Counted from the first letter of the stretch, positions 34,331-47,665 are shown. The stretch is 64,000 nt of DNA from Mimachlamys varia (GCA_947623455.1 OX392533.1:32238229-32302228); one strand, 5' to 3'. Notes: generated by a model from the sequence alone, not told the origin. A program made the numbers and translations.

Positions 34331-36950
34331 AATGCCATTATCAGAGTAACAGAATGCCGTTGTCAGAGTAACAGAATGTTGTCAGAGTAACAGAATGTTG
34401 TTGTCAGAGTAACAGAATGTTGCTGTCAGAGTAATAGAATGTTGTTTCCAGAGTAACAGAATGTTGTTGCCAGAGTAACAGAATGTTGTTGCCAGAGTAA
34501 CAGAATGTTGTTGTCAAAGTAACAGAATGTTGTTGACAGAGTAACAGAATGTTGCCAGAATAACAGAATATTAATGACAGAGTAACAGAATGTTGTTGTC
34601 AGAGTAGCAGAATGTTGTCAGGATAACAGTATGTTGTCAGAGTAACAGAATGTTGTTGACAGAGTAACAGAATGTTGTTGCCAGAATAACAGAATGTTAA
34701 TGACAGAGTAACAGAATGTTGTTGTCAGAGTAACAGAATGTTATCAGGGTAACAGAATGTTGTCAGAGTAACAGAATGTTGTTGAAGGAGTAACAGAATG
34801 TTGTCAGAGTAACAGAATGTTGTCAGAGTAACAGAATGTTGTCAGAGTAACAGAATGTTGAAGGAGTAACAGAATGTTGTCAGAGTAACAGAATGTTGCC
34901 AGAGTAAAGATGTTGTTGTCAAAGTAACAGAATGTTGTTGACAGAGCAACAGAATGTTGTTGCCAGGGTAACAGAATGTTGTCAGTGTAACAGAATGTTA
35001 ATGACAGAGTAACAGAATGTTGTTGTCAGTGCAACAGAATGTTGTTGACAGAGTAACAGAATGTTGTCAGAGTAACAGAATGTTAATGACAGAGTAACAG
35101 AATGTTGTTGTCAGAGTAACAGAATGTTGTTGTCAGAGTAACAGAATGTTATTGACAGAGTAACTGGCAGAGTAACAGAATCTGTCAGAGTAACAGAATG
35201 TTAATGACAGAGTAGCAGAATGTTGTCAGGGTAACAGAATGTTGTCAGAGTGACAGAATGTTGTCAGGGTAACAGATTGTTGTCAGAGTAACAGATTGTT
35301 GTTGAAGGAGTAACAAAATGTTGTCAGAGTAACAGAATGTTGTCGAAGTAACAGAATGTTTTTGCCAGAGTAAAGATGTTGTTGTCAAAGTAACAGAATG
35401 TTGTTGACAGAGTAACAGAATGCTGTTGTCAAAGTAACAGAATGTTGTTGTCAAAGTAACAAAATGTTGTTGTGAAAGTAACAGAATGTTGTTGACAGAG
35501 TAACAGAATGTGGTCAGAGTAACAGAATGTTGTTGACAAAGTAACAAAATGTTGATGCCAGAGTATAAGAATGTTGACCGAGTAACAGAAGGTTGTTGTC
35601 AGAGCAACAGAATGTTGTTGCCAGGGTAAAAGAATGTTGTCAGAGTAACAGAATGTTGTTGTCAGAGTAACAGAATGTTGTTGTCAGAGTAACAGAATGT
35701 TGTCAGAGTAACAGAATGTTGTTGTCAGAGTAACAGAATGTTGTCAAAGTAACAGAATGTTGTTGTCAGAATAACAGAATGTTGTTGTCAGAGTAACAGA
35801 ATGTTGTCAGAGTAACAGAATGTTGTTGTCAGAGTAACAGAATGTTGTCAGAGTAACAGAATGTTGTTGTCAGAGTAACAGAATGTTGTTGTCAGAGAAA
35901 CAGAATGTTAATGACAGAGTAACAGAATGTTAATTAAAGAGTAACAGAATGTTGTTGTCAGAGCAACAGAATGTTGTTGACAGAGTAACAGAATGTTGTC
36001 AGAGTAGCAGAATGTTAATGACAGAGTAACAGAATGTTAATTAAAGAGTAACAGAATGTTGTTGTCAGAGTAACAGAATGTTGTTGTCAGAGAAACAGAA
36101 TGTTAATGACAGAGTAACAGAATGTTAATTAAAGAGTAACAGAATGTTGTTGTCAGAGCAACAGAATGTTGTTGACAGAGTAACAGAATGTTGTCAGAGT
36201 AACAGAATGTTAATGACAGAGTAACAGAATGTTAATTAAAGAGTAACAGAATGTTGTTGTCAGAGTAACAGAATGTTGTTGACAGAGTAACAGAATGTTG
36301 TCAGAGTAACAAAATGTTGTTGTCAGAGTAACAGAATGTTGTCAGAGTAACAGAATGTTTTCAGAGTAACAGAATGTTGTTGTTAGAGTAACAGAATGTT
36401 GTTGTCAGAGAAACAGAATGTTAATGACAGAGTAACAGAATGTTGTTGTCAGAGTAACAGAATGTTGTTGTCAGAGTAACAGAATGTTATTGACAGAGTA
36501 ACTGGCAGAGTAACAGAATGTTAATGACAGAGTAACAGAATGTTAATGACAGAGTAACAGAATGTTAATGACAGAGTAACAGAATGTTAATGACAGAGTT
36601 ACAGAATCTGTCAGAGTAAGAGAATGTTAATGACAGAGTAAGAGAATTTTAATAACAGAGTAACAGAATGTTGTTGACAGAGTAACAGAATATTAATGAC
36701 AGAGTAACAGAATGTTGTTGACAGAGTAACAGAATATTAATAACAGAGTAACAGAATGTTGTTGACAGAGTAACAGAATATTAATAACAGAGTAACAGAA
36801 TGTTGTTACCAGAGTAACAGAATGTTAATGACAGAGTAACAGAATGTTGTTGACAGAGTAACAGAAGATTAATAACAGAGTAACAGAATGTTGTTACCAG
36901 AGTAACAGAATGTTAATTACAGAGTAACAGAGTGTTGTTGTCAGATTGTT
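34331..36950. repeat. 2.6-kb minisatellite with mixed 19/22-bp units
   Basis: Well over 100 units built on GTAACAGAATGTT plus either GTCAGA (19 bp) or GTTGTCAGA, GTTGACAGA or AATGACAGA (22 bp). The length classes differ by three bases. Blocks of several units recur as higher-order repeats (for example around 35880-36260, where AATTAAAGA units alternate). ORFs inside it are repeat artefacts. Confidence 0.95.
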
Positions 36951-38150
36951 GCTAAACTGTCTGTGATAATGTTATCGAAATTTATTGTTAATAGGTTTTT
37001 CAGATCTATTTTTATATGGAATGTTAAATGGTTCTCATTCCAATGTCATACAAATTGAATCATGTTCACACATTTCTCAATCGGATGAATCTGTGGTGGA
37101 TGTATAAGTGAAATTATCATATTTCTAAAAATGCTGATTTGAATACCATTTTTTACCATTATTGGTAATGCACGTGAAACTCTTATAAAGAGGAAAATAA
37201 AATCTAATTAATTCACAAATGGTACATTGTGTGACACACAGTCCCGATTTTACATATACGTTAGCAAATACTTTGGCATGGTGCTGAACTGTACATTTCA
37301 ACCAAAATGGATTCTATTATATTTTGTAATTGTGCAATCCTTTTTTTATTCTTACACGTGAGTTGAAAACATAAAAGGCATTCATAGGTTATCCAACAAA
37401 CATATTTCAATTACGTATATTGAACGCTATTTAATTCAGATTGAAGCTCCTGGAATAGCTTAATAATAATATACTTATTAAACACACTAACTCAAGGAAT
37501 ATTCCGTCTTTTATTGCTTTTGGGGAGTACAATGTAATATATGTTGTTTGCGTCGCTCTAAATCCAGATACCCGGTATGCGCTTACCTCAGTTTTACATG
37601 TGTAGTACTAATTGTATTGTAGCTCGTCCAGCTAAGTCTTTTGGTATCGTAAAATTTCTGTATAAAATAGGTTAGAACTCCAAGTCCCCAAAGATGCAAT
37701 TCATACAATCAGTAAACACAATCAATGTCATGAAGAAACATTTCATTTTCTAAAATTAGACTTATTGCTACTATACCCAAATTTTTACCTGTCAAAGTGC
37801 TTCATTTGCTTGTGAAATAGACCAGATTAGCGGTGTTTTTGTGTGAATATACGTCAGAGGTTTTAACTTCTATATAATTATATTTTGCATAAACTCAGTG
37901 TCCATCTGAACTGTATTCCCAGTAGTATTTAAGACCACCGGGCAATAGCATGACGTCATTTTTGCGCCATGTTGACCTACGTTACGTCAACGCTTTGCAC
38001 GTCGCCTTGGTATAGCTTTATGTCAATCATTAAGGCGATTACGATTTTCAAAAGCTCTCCCATTGTGTTAACATATAAGAATAAAAACTTGTATCAATTG
38101 GAAAAGTGACAACATCATTCTGCATTACAATATATCTGTAATGTAAACTT
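36951..38150. other. Non-coding stretch
   Basis: AT-rich; no gene was recognised. Confidence 0.4.
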
Positions 38151-38312
38151 AGCCATTGAACGACTGTCCGATTGCATTTGTTGACAATATGAATGCATCA
38201 AGGAACAAGATAAATATTCATGACGTCCTAATGGACGACATTCGATTTATCTTACACACCCAAATTGCATTCATATCGATAATAAATACAATCTGACAGA
38301 CGTTAAATGGCT
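38151..38312. mobile_element. Foldback element of about 160 bp
   Basis: AGCCATTGAACG at the left pairs with CGTTAAATGGCT at the right; inside, CAATATGAATGCA pairs with TGCATTCATATCG and AAGATAAAT with ATTTATCTT. A centre near ATTCATGACGTCC/GGACGAC completes the palindrome. Confidence 0.7.
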
Positions 38313-41284
38313 GAATAAAGTTACCCGCGAAACTAATTTGGCATACTATTTTTGATATTTTGCTTTGTCTGTAAATAATTTGGATGTCTCTAACTACAGG
38401 TATCGGTGTACACAGTCATGTTGTAAAATCTTCCAACAAACTTCAGGAACTGGGACACAACTATCAGAATGGACTTTCACATGTTCCAAATATTGAAGAA
38501 AAACACTTGTTGATTGATATTAAGGATATAATTTTGCCTTCATGATATCGTCCAAAGTATTAATGGTATATATAATTTATTAATTATATTTCATTTGCCA
38601 AAAAATGTGTTTGCTTTGTTAAAAAAAAATGTTTGAATACCGAAGCTTTTTATTTATAATTTATATAGCGAGCCTCCTGTAATGATTTTCTAATGGTGAT
38701 GCAGTACTTTTCATCAGCATAAGGGGGATTATAGAAAAGATTCCTTCCTCATTGCAAAAACACTTAAATTTAAATTTTATGAATGTCACGAAAATTGGAT
38801 AATCATAGTTATTTTTTCGTTAGACTACACAAAGACACGGATGTAACAGAAATCTTGAAAATCGAACTTGTTGGGTTGTCGTCGTTGTTGTTAAATTACA
38901 TTTCGAAATGAAGAGATGATTTTATTTCAATAAAATTTATTGATTTGATTTAAACGGCACAAAATATACACCCGTAATTTTGGAATAGATTGCACATGTA
39001 ATACTCAATTTTAGTAACTGGTAAACCATTGCTTCATATTAATATTGTGTTAACATTTCAATCAATTAGCATCTAGTCAAGCAATGCATTGCCCATATGT
39101 ACGGTTTAATTTATTTACGCACAGGTTATTGAGCTTATAAGATAGCTCCTTGTTTACTGGCTAGTCGAGATTTTTTGTTTGGATTGACTAATTCCAAGCG
39201 CCTATGCTCAATAAATCCATAAACGGCATTAGGTTTGAAGTATTATTAGCAATATATTTGTCCATGATGGACAAGTTAATGGTTGCCAATCAATGTTTTG
39301 ACCATTTACAAAAGAACAATATACACATTTTCGTAGAACACGATTTGAAATTATGCAGAACTAGTTTAATTTTACTTCTAAATTCATAAATTAAAGATTT
39401 TTTACGCAACTGACCTTCTGCTTCTACATTAGTTTAGAAATTTTGGATTCCCACCTTTTGGCCCCTAGCATCACTGAAGAGTCCTTGGAGAACGAAACAG
39501 CTGTATGGTAGTTTTAATTCATTTTTCGGCTTGCTGTATCGATTACTAAATTTAAAAAGTGCAGCACATGTGTGTGTTACGTCATCTTTAGAAAAAAAAA
39601 TATATATGAAAACATTGTACATGTAATCAAGGAACAGCAGTTAAAGGGAGACAATCTATGCAGTATACAAAACAGTAGTTCAGGGGAGACAATCGTGATT
39701 TTGTTCTAAAAGATTAGATTTTTATTTTTTTTTTGTTTCTCTCTCTCTTTAATCTAGTTTTTGTAAGCTATCTCTAGCAGATAGCGTGCCCTGCTTTTTC
39801 ATTTTGAAAATTATATATTTTGGATGTAATCAGAATATAATTTGGAATAATATATTCGGTAACATTATTTTCGGCATAGAAAGCATTTAAATAAATAAAA
39901 AACGGAACTTGCTCATGTCCTGTCGCCTGTCATGGTGCAATTATACGTGACGTTTATGTGTATGGTTGATTGTATCAATGTTGAAATATACACGCTTGAT
40001 CACATTGGAAATATTGTCATGTACTGTACAGTTGTTTAATTCACTAGCAGAAAATTTAGAGTTTTCTTATTAGGACTTATTCATGGGTATATAATTTCGC
40101 GGGATTTTATTTGAACGCGATAATAGCGAAATTAAATGCCCGCGAATAAATACCACTTTACAGTTATTCATCTAAATACTATTATATGAAGTCATCTCTT
40201 GCTTTTCATAGAAATACATTAATCGACCGACAGACTACAGTGTACAGTAACGGTGTGGGTGGTAAATATTGCGCGAGTAGGTGGAGAGCGAATAACCGGT
40301 GCCTAAGGTATTATTAGTCAGCTTTTGATACATTTGATAATTTAAGTGTGTTCTGTTTTCAATTTCATTTCTTTGCTGTCAAACAGCAGATATTTTAGAA
40401 ACATGTTTTTCAAATAAAAATGAAATATGCATTATAATCAGTTTCTGTTATTTGTTTTCTTACCAATGCTTCCCTACATGACTTATTAGAATTGTGACAT
40501 CTGGTAAATGTTGTGTAATTTCTGAAGGTTACAGTTTGGTTCTGTGGTGGGCTAAATTATCATCCCGGTCAACTGAAAATCACAGTAACCAGGGGTAATT
40601 CTTGCTCTTAAAGCCTGTGGGAGAATTTGAGGGATTTTAGGAGATTAGCAAAATTTCTATGAGATTTTTCTATATAATGTAATACAATTTTTAATTTTTA
40701 ATGACATTTTCAGGAAAAATATGGGTAAAAATCCCCAAAGTGATCCCTGAGTAACCAATGTAGACTGGCTCCCCTCTCCAGAGTAGTATACAGATATTGA
40801 AAAAAATAGTCTAATATTTTTTATCACTTAAGATAAGCTAGTAATGAAATAAGGAATTCTCTATAGAAAAAGACTGGTAGCAAGTCTATAAGCAGTGCTA
40901 CTTACATGATTGTCGGCAAATTGAATAATCATTAAGGTGGCTTATTTTCGTATTTAAACCACACGTTAATACGACCAGGTGTCTGGTATTTGATAAATTT
41001 ATACAATACTTACTTTTGTCTTTAATCAGCAGCAGTTTTTCGATCAACGTAAATTGCGTACTGACAACTAGATCCCATCTTTCATTGTTACACTTGAATA
41101 TCTACTAGACAATTAAGATTTAGATCCACAAACAGTCGAGATTGCTACAATATCAACTATTCCATCGTGCACAATCAAATTACCCCAAACAAAATTAGTT
41201 ACACAATTACCAAAAATCTCACACTCTTCCGGTTCAATAGAAGAATTTTTTTAAAAACACATTTCAAGATTTTTCTTTACACAA
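38313..41284. other. AT-rich non-coding stretch
   Basis: No gene or transposon was recognised with confidence. Confidence 0.4.
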
Positions 41285-41454
41285 AATCTTGTACACCGAC
41301 GGTTCTGAGGTCGATGCTAAACTTAAGTTGCTGCCGTTTACTAAACAAAGCCTCTCTATTGCCATAGCTGAGGTAATTGTATCTTGTCTGGATTCGTATG
41401 CAATTGAACAGAATAGAATGAGAAAAGATTTTATTTTTTCAGACTTCAAAGTTT
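41285..41454 (+). pseudogene. RNase H domain fragment of a retroelement
   Basis: Read from about 41285 the frame gives LYTDGSEVDAKLK, SIAIAEVIVSCLDSY, then FIFSDFKV. This matches the YTDGS, E..A and (S/T)DS.s catalytic blocks of RNase H domains in retroelements, but the middle of the first strand pair is deleted and the last block has F for the usual S. No reverse transcriptase is visible nearby, so it is a fossil. Confidence 0.5.
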
Positions 41455-41459
41455 AAAAG

Positions 41460-43849
41460 AGATATCGATTGTACAAAATCGTTAGCTGCGCTAATTAATA
41501 TCTGATTTTGAAATTATGGACAAAATCAAAAGTATTAACCTGACACTATTAGCCTTCGCGTGATAGGCTATGTAAGATGGATTTTTTTCTAACATGATTA
41601 AACTCTATCCAACATGGCGAGATATGAGAGAAATAGAATTATTTTGGTCAGTATCAAACTACCAAAAAAACAAAAATACATGTAGTTCATGGCATGAAAC
41701 TTCGTTTGCAAATATAGGGTATGTTTAATCTCGCTGGCTAATTCGTTTTCGTCAAAAAAAAGCTCAAAATAGGGGGCCAGTCAAAACGTTTTTCATGGTT
41801 TTTGTGCTTAATCGGGTAGTTGATATTAGAGAAAAAGACTCGTTCATGACCAAAGCCGCGGTTTTTACCAAATTTGAAAACCCTTCGGATTGAATTTCCT
41901 TATCTTACATCCCTGGTCGTGAAAGAGTATTATATTACTTTGACATATTTTATTGTCATTAAAACGACAATTAGAGTATTGGACAAAAGTTATTTCAACT
42001 TATGGCGAGCCCTATCCCACTACCAGCTCATGTCGCACGTGTTTACCTGTCAAGTCCACGTAGAATGATATCTTTTGTAATCAAGTCCCATGAACCGTAT
42101 CTATACTTCCAAAGTTTCGGTATAATTAAACTAAGAACAACTATGCTATTTGCTTTTCAGATGGTTTAATCACAAAACTACACAGCGAGATATTCAGCAC
42201 GTATTATATACGTTTATACAAGTTACAAACTGGGACAGGGTTTGTGGTTACTGGTCCTGAAACATCTGTCCAACCGCGGTGTCGTGTCTGGTCACTAGGA
42301 AGTCAGGAACTGTTTTACTGTAAAAGGAAAATAATGTACTCAGATTATTATAACAAGATGGAAATATCTCAACAGAATTTAGTAATGTTTTACTAGTGTC
42401 ACATATATATATATATCAATGTGTGTTTTACAACACCAGTCAAATATTAAAGAGTTAAATTAATACGTATGTACCAACACTAACGGTTAGGTACGGAAAT
42501 ATACCAACACTAACGGTCAGGTACGGAAATATACCTACACTAACGTTCAGGTACTGAAATAAACTACTATACACAGGTAGCTATCTAAGTTAATATGAAA
42601 ACATTTACTAAATGAGTGCATGGATGAGACCTCTGGCAGTTATAAAGTGAAACAAACTCAAAATACATACACAAGTCAAACAGACACATTTCCAGTGAAT
42701 TGTGTAGCGATCACAGACAACCAAAATAATTACCTTATATGCAAGCCTTCTTGTACTCCTTATCCACATACAGCTCCTCGACTTGAAGAACCCCATTTCC
42801 TATATAAAAAAATATTTAAAATCATGTACGGCAGTATATATACACACATCATGCCTCGTTTGAAATATGTTTTAATGTCACTTGATGTTAAATTACTGTG
42901 TTGCAATGGGTACAAAAGATATAGATATGTAGAGGCTATTCAATGGTTTCCTGTTAAATATCAAATATAATTATATTTCACGAGTATGGCAGATTTTTTT
43001 TTTATATTTTAACGAGGACGTCGCACGAGTGAAAATATTTTTTAAATCTTCCATACTCGTGAAATATATTTCATATTTATGGTAAACCATTGAATTTTCT
43101 TTTTATCAAATTTTCGAGATTTCCAAAAGTCTGATTTTATTTTTAAAATTTTCGGTTACAACTAATCGGAACGGAGTGCCGAAGGCTTATAGAATATTAA
43201 TACGCTACAGGATAAAGTTTTTATTTTTTGCTCTAAATATAGAATTTTTTTTAAAAAAAAAAACATATTGAAAAATCCATTAGATATCTATTAATTTCGA
43301 AAATACTATAAAGGTTTTTAATTTCTTTACTTTATGAGTTGATTCAAACATAACAAAAAAAAGTACATAAATAGTGCGCAATGAGACTGAAACTTATATC
43401 ATCACTAGTGATGATAAAAGTTTTATCAAATTGATATTTTCTTATATTTCACTGGTAAAAATGTAATAAATCTAAATATCGAGATTTTGTGATGGATGCG
43501 TCTGCAGACGAACAAACTTACAGCACATGAATTTGTGAAATGCAGGTTGATGATGACTACATGTTTTATGGTCGCCATCTTGTTCGCATTGAGGAATATT
43601 CTTAATCCTTGTATGATATAATGATGAACGTTTTTTATAGGTATGCCTGCTTGTTGTGATTGAAAGTGATGCTTCAGTTCTCACTTTGAGGACGTGACAT
43701 TCATTTGAATGTGACCTAGTATTTACATAGAGTCTCTGTAAAAAAATCTTTCCTTTGATCGTTTTTTGTTTCTAGTTTAATTTTTTTTTTTAATTTAATA
43801 TGGTTTTGTTGACGCCGATTTTTCCCCAACACATACAAACATATCAAAA
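41460..43849. other. Non-coding stretch with a 31-bp triplet repeat
   Basis: About 42470-42560 holds three near-copies of a unit containing CACTAACGGTTAGGTACGGA. Otherwise only small ORFs (42620-42970, 43472-43684) without recognised features. The left arm of the inverted duplication may extend into this stretch, but its partner would lie beyond the window. Confidence 0.4.
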
Positions 43850-44115
43850 CATGTGAAGACATTTCAGAAAAAAAATTAAAACCAAACTGATTACCGAGAA
43901 AATTCCTGCAAAAAGGAAATCCACCGTTGCCATATTGTCTCCCTATCAGCCAATACATTATTAAGTGCCTACGTTATGTAAATATCTTTATAATGGTGTT
44001 TATCAAACATAAAACACCACTCACTTGAATACAAACAACACCCTTCTGTCAGTAATACTACTACATATCAATGACATCATATATTGGAATGGAGTGAAAA
44101 TAAAACCAATCCTAC

Positions 44116-44281
44116 CGTTAACATCGAACTGTTCAATAATATAATCCTTGTATTTGGGAGAGTCCAGCAGGCCTGGGTTCAACTCCGCTATGTAAGCCTC
44201 CAATTCCTGTCGGCTGACGGACCCATCTTTGTCAGTGTCCAATTTACTGATCTCACAAGGGAGTGTCAATGTGTCATCGAT
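44116..44281 (-). CDS. Secreted EF-hand protein, EF-hand exon (left copy)
   Basis: This minus-strand exon follows a good acceptor (CTGTTTCAG|ATC) in phase 0 and ends in phase 1 at AACG|GTAGGA. It encodes IDDTLTLPCEISKLDTDKDG, then SVSRQELEAYIAE, LNPGLLDSPKYKDYI and IEQFDVNG. One complete EF-hand loop is visible (D-T-D-K-D-G-S-V-S-R-Q-E, all ligands canonical) and a second loop begins at DVNG and is cut by the intron, so a further exon must follow. It pairs in phase with the signal exon at 46246-46392. It differs from the right copy by only two bases in 166 (one change, K for E). There is no ATG at its start; TTG inside it is not an initiator. Confidence 0.85.
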
Positions 44282-44302
44282 CTGAAACAGAACGGAGAAT
44301 TA

Positions 44303-44378
44303 TACGCTTCCACAGGGGATCGAACCGACGATCTCTGGGTTGCTAGTCACACGCTCTATAACTCAACCAAAGATAAAC
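44303..44378 (-). repeat. tRNA-like repeat in EF-hand gene intron (left arm)
   Basis: The complement reads GGTTGAGTTATAGAGCGTG and later TCGGTTCGATCCCC, tRNA A- and B-box-like. The same element lies just before the EF-hand exon in the right arm (63466-63538), so it predates the duplication. The anticodon stem does not pair, so it is not a working tRNA. Confidence 0.5.
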
Positions 44379-44478
44379 TGTCTCTCTCAAGACTAAAACT
44401 TAATCCTGTGTATATCTAAAGTCTGTCATACTGCTTCCCCTTTATACAATGTGTTAAACACTACAAACAAGGTTTAAC

Positions 44479-44560
44479 CTCCCTGTTACCACAAGGAGGG
44501 TCACGGACACCATTTGTAACAGGAGCAAGAATAGCATCATCATCATCATCATCATCATTA
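44479..44560 (-). other. Candidate cassette exon, poly-Asp plus VTNGVRDPPCGN (left copy)
   Basis: The complement has a (GAT) run encoding seven Asp, then AILAPVTNGVRDPPCGNRE, followed by GAG|GTTAAA, a possible donor in phase 0 that would join the EF-hand exon in frame. The last about 46 bases are identical in the two arms. However, no in-phase acceptor is visible upstream in either arm, so exon status is unproven; the signal exon also joins the EF-hand exon directly in phase. Confidence 0.3.
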
Positions 44561-44816
44561 TATCTTTCTATCCTCCAAAACAATGAAAAGTACAACATAG
44601 CAATATAGATAAGCATAACTAAGTGCAAGTAACATGAGAGAGAGAGAGAGCAAAAAACATTGGTGCAGATAGACAATCAAATAAGATTGACTTACATTTT
44701 CTATTAATATTTTATCATAATGATAACTTCATAGAAGAGTTAGATACAAGATAATAAGGCAGTGTAAAGTGGCCAAGTTAACACTCGGATAGTGACTGCT
44801 ATGCAAATAACTATAT

Positions 44817-45150
44817 TTACTGGAAGGTCATATAAAACGCACTTTCCGACAAAATAAGACAGTGTTTGATACAAGATGTGAGCAATATGACATCGTCATT
44901 AAAAGCATCACGAATGGTAGCGTTTGGAGCACCAAGCAGAGTTGCCACCTGTACAACTCTTTCTGACTGGTCGAAGGACACATAAACATGGATGGGATAG
45001 TCATTTACAAATTTTGTCGTAAGGCTTTCCCGCATATTTGCTAATTCTTAACCCGCACAGTCTAATATACAATGGGCCACTGCGTCTTCAAATACACCTT
45101 TGTAGGTAGCACATGATAGTTCGCAATAGGGTGGAGTAATCCACATTTTA
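44817..45150 (-). pseudogene. Non-LTR retrotransposon C-terminal fragment (left arm)
   Basis: The minus strand encodes KMWITPPYCELSCATYKGVF, then EDAVAHCILDCAG, a stop, and LANMRESLTTKFVNDYPIHV through VVQVATLLGAP. The C..C/H...C spacing followed by a helical tail with LLG resembles the end of non-LTR reverse transcriptase proteins. It is cut at its start by the minisatellite. The right-arm copy at 62673-63012 keeps similar residues. It sits in the EF-hand gene intron. Confidence 0.5.
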
Positions 45151-45174
45151 GAAACAATTTTACATGTTGCAATC

Positions 45175-45970
45175 AAAGATGTTACTATATTGTACGTTAC
45201 TACATTGTATATGAATTTTACTATATTGTACGTTACTACATTGTATATGAATGTTACTATGTACTTATTACTTGAATGTTACTAAATAATACGTTACTAT
45301 ACTGTATGTTTATATATATTGCATTTGCAATATTGTATGTTATTATTTGAATGTCACTATATTGCATGTTATTATTTGAATGTTACATGATATTATTTGA
45401 ATGTTACTGTATTGTACGCTATTATTTGAATGTTACTGTATTGCATGATATTATTTGAATGTTACTATATTGCATGATATTATTTGAATGTTACTATATT
45501 GCATGTTATTATTTGAATGTTACATGATATTATTTGAATGTTACTATATTGTACGCTATTATTTGAATGTTACTGTATTGCATGATATTATTTGAATGTT
45601 ACTATATTGCATGATATTATTTGAATGTTACTATATTGCATGATATTATTTGAATGTTACTATATTGCATGATATTATTTGAATGTTACTGTATTGTACG
45701 CTATTATTTGAATGTTACTGTATTGCATGATATTATTTGAATGTTACTATATTGCATGTTATTATTTGAATATTACTATATTGTACGACATTATTTGAAT
45801 GTTACTATATTGCATGATATTATTTGAATGTTACTATAGTTTACGTTATTATTTGAATGTTACTATAGTTTACGTTATTATTTGAATGTTACTATAGTTT
45901 ACGTTATTATTTGAATGTTACTATATTTATATGGTACTATATAGAACGTTACTACATTGTATAAAATGTT
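45175..45970. repeat. 29-bp AT-rich minisatellite (left arm)
   Basis: Units such as TTATTTGAATGTTACTATAT then TGCATGATA repeat at 29 bp, with less regular flanks. It is the inverse counterpart of the right-arm array at 61060-62650, whose main unit is 26 bp, so unit length and copy number changed after the duplication. Confidence 0.9.
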
Positions 45971-46245
45971 GTTACTGTATTTAGGTGTAATGCAACACAG
46001 TAACACTATGTGATATATACAATGGCTCCATATTTTTCAAATGGAATAATGAGACAGTTGTGACCATTCAAGCGATGAATATAAAGTAAATGTATTTATG
46101 GTCCTATAACCTACATGTACATTGTTATAGATGAAAAACGGAAAAACTTAGCAAATTTGTAATCAACACCAATGAGCGTGAAGGACCATAACAACATTTG
46201 TTAAATCATTCACTACTGAAATAGAAATCGTGTTACTATACTCAC

Positions 46246-46392
46246 AGAGCGCCTTCCACGAGTGGTGCGTGTCGTCTTCTTCTTGAAAACGATCTTAATT
46301 TTGGTTTTTCTTTTAGTTTTTGCTGCATCTGCTTCAGTAACCATGAGCACCAAAACCGCGAACATCAACATCCATATTCCTATAGACTGCAT
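46246..46392 (-). CDS. Secreted EF-hand protein, signal-peptide exon (left copy)
   Basis: The first ATG is at 46392 (the upstream GTG is not a start). The exon gives 49 codons exactly and ends GCTCT|GTGAGT in phase 0. The product is a signal peptide (MQSIGIWMLMFAVLVLMVTE, cleavage likely after ADA) and a very basic Lys/Arg/Thr tail (AKTKRKTKIKIVFKKKTTRT, then TRGRRS). The next in-phase acceptor is the EF-hand exon at 44281. Compared with the right copy there are six residue changes and only two or so silent ones, in contrast to the nearly fixed EF-hand exon. The role is unknown; a secreted calcium-binding matrix protein is one possibility. Confidence 0.8.
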
Positions 46393-47325
46393 CTGTAACA
46401 ACGGTAACACTGTAGCATTGCTTAGTTAAACATCTATAACAAGTGTTACACAGAAGCAATGTTTAGTTAAACATCTGTAACAGTGAAACACAGTAGCATT
46501 GCTTAGTTAAACATCTAAAGCAAAAGAAACACTGTGGCAATGTTTAGTTAAACATATGTAACCAAATAACCAAAGATAGTAACATTCAATGGTTCATTTT
46601 TAGACTTATTTCTAGAATATTTTCACTTAACCACTATTTAAAAATGATTGGAATTGGTGTAACTCTGTAGCAATGTTAAATTAAACATCTGTAACAAGTG
46701 TTACACTGTAGAAATGCTTTGTTAAACATCTATAACAAGTGTTACACTGTAGCAATGTATAGTTAAACATTTGTAACAAGTGTAACATTGTTTAGTTAAA
46801 CACCTGTAACAAGTATAACAGAGTAGCATTGCTTAGTTAAACATCTATAACAAGTGTTACACTGTAGCAATGTATAGTTAAACATTTGTAACAAGTATAA
46901 CATTGTTTAGTTAAACACCTGTAACAAGTATAACAGAGTAGCATTGCTTAGTTAAACATCTATAACAAGTATCATTGTTTAGTTAAACATCTATAACAAG
47001 TGTAACACAGTAGCAATGTTTAGTTAAACATCTATAGCAAGTGTAAAAATGTAGCAATGTTTAGTTAAACATATGTAACAAGTGTAAAAATGTGGCAATG
47101 TTTAGTTTAACATCTGTAACAAGTGTTACACTGTAACATTGCTTAATTAAACATCTATAACAAGTGTAACACGGTAGCATCGCTTAATTAAACATCTATA
47201 ACAAGTGTAACACGGTAGCAGCGCTTAGTTAAACATCTATAACAAGTGTAACACGGTAGCATTGCTTAGTTAAACATCTGTAACAAGTGTTACACTGCAG
47301 TAATGTTTAGTTTAACACCTGTTGT
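46393..47325. repeat. 41-bp minisatellite (left arm), abutting the EF-hand gene start
   Basis: Units like GTTAAACATCTATAACAAGT then GTAACACGGTAGCATTGCTTA repeat at about 41 bp with many variants. The array runs up to the ATG of the signal exon, whose TTACAGATG sequence has the same form as the repeat's own TTACAGATG. The right-arm partner is at 59990-60605. Confidence 0.9.
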
Positions 47326-47665
47326 TCTGCCCAATGATATGAGCATTAGTTGATGGTAGACCCAGTTTAAAAGGTTCAGCACGTGTGTGTGTATGTTACG
47401 TCACCTCTGTAAAATAGTGATTCTTGTCTGAACGATGTCGACTGTTAAAAAGCATGAACTGCTTTTGTAACCTATAAACAACTGATATAAAGCATTACCC
47501 TGTGCCGTCGTAAAGACATTATCAATTCTAAAAACTACTGTTTCTCTACAAAAGTTACTAACTACACCTTATGTCTCTAATCTTTACTCCCGGAAAAGCC
47601 TTTGTAGTAAATAACCAACTATATGCCTGTAAAATAGCCTCAACTCTTGTCATAATGACTTTTAC
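47326..47665. other. Left-arm flank between satellite and MITE
   Basis: No gene seen; matches the inverse of about 59480-59990 in the right arm. Confidence 0.5.

Noticed and set aside
35245..35547. 100-residue minus-strand ORF rich in TLTT and CQQ
   Set aside because: It lies entirely inside the 19/22-bp minisatellite.
43472..43684. Missing third exon of the left EF-hand gene
   Set aside because: The reading contains DGD but not the rest of an EF-hand loop, and no acceptor in the needed phase was seen.
44817..45035. Possible extra exon of the EF-hand gene
   Set aside because: The protein has the cysteine block and tail of a retrotransposon C-terminus, contains a stop just upstream and has no in-phase splice sites.
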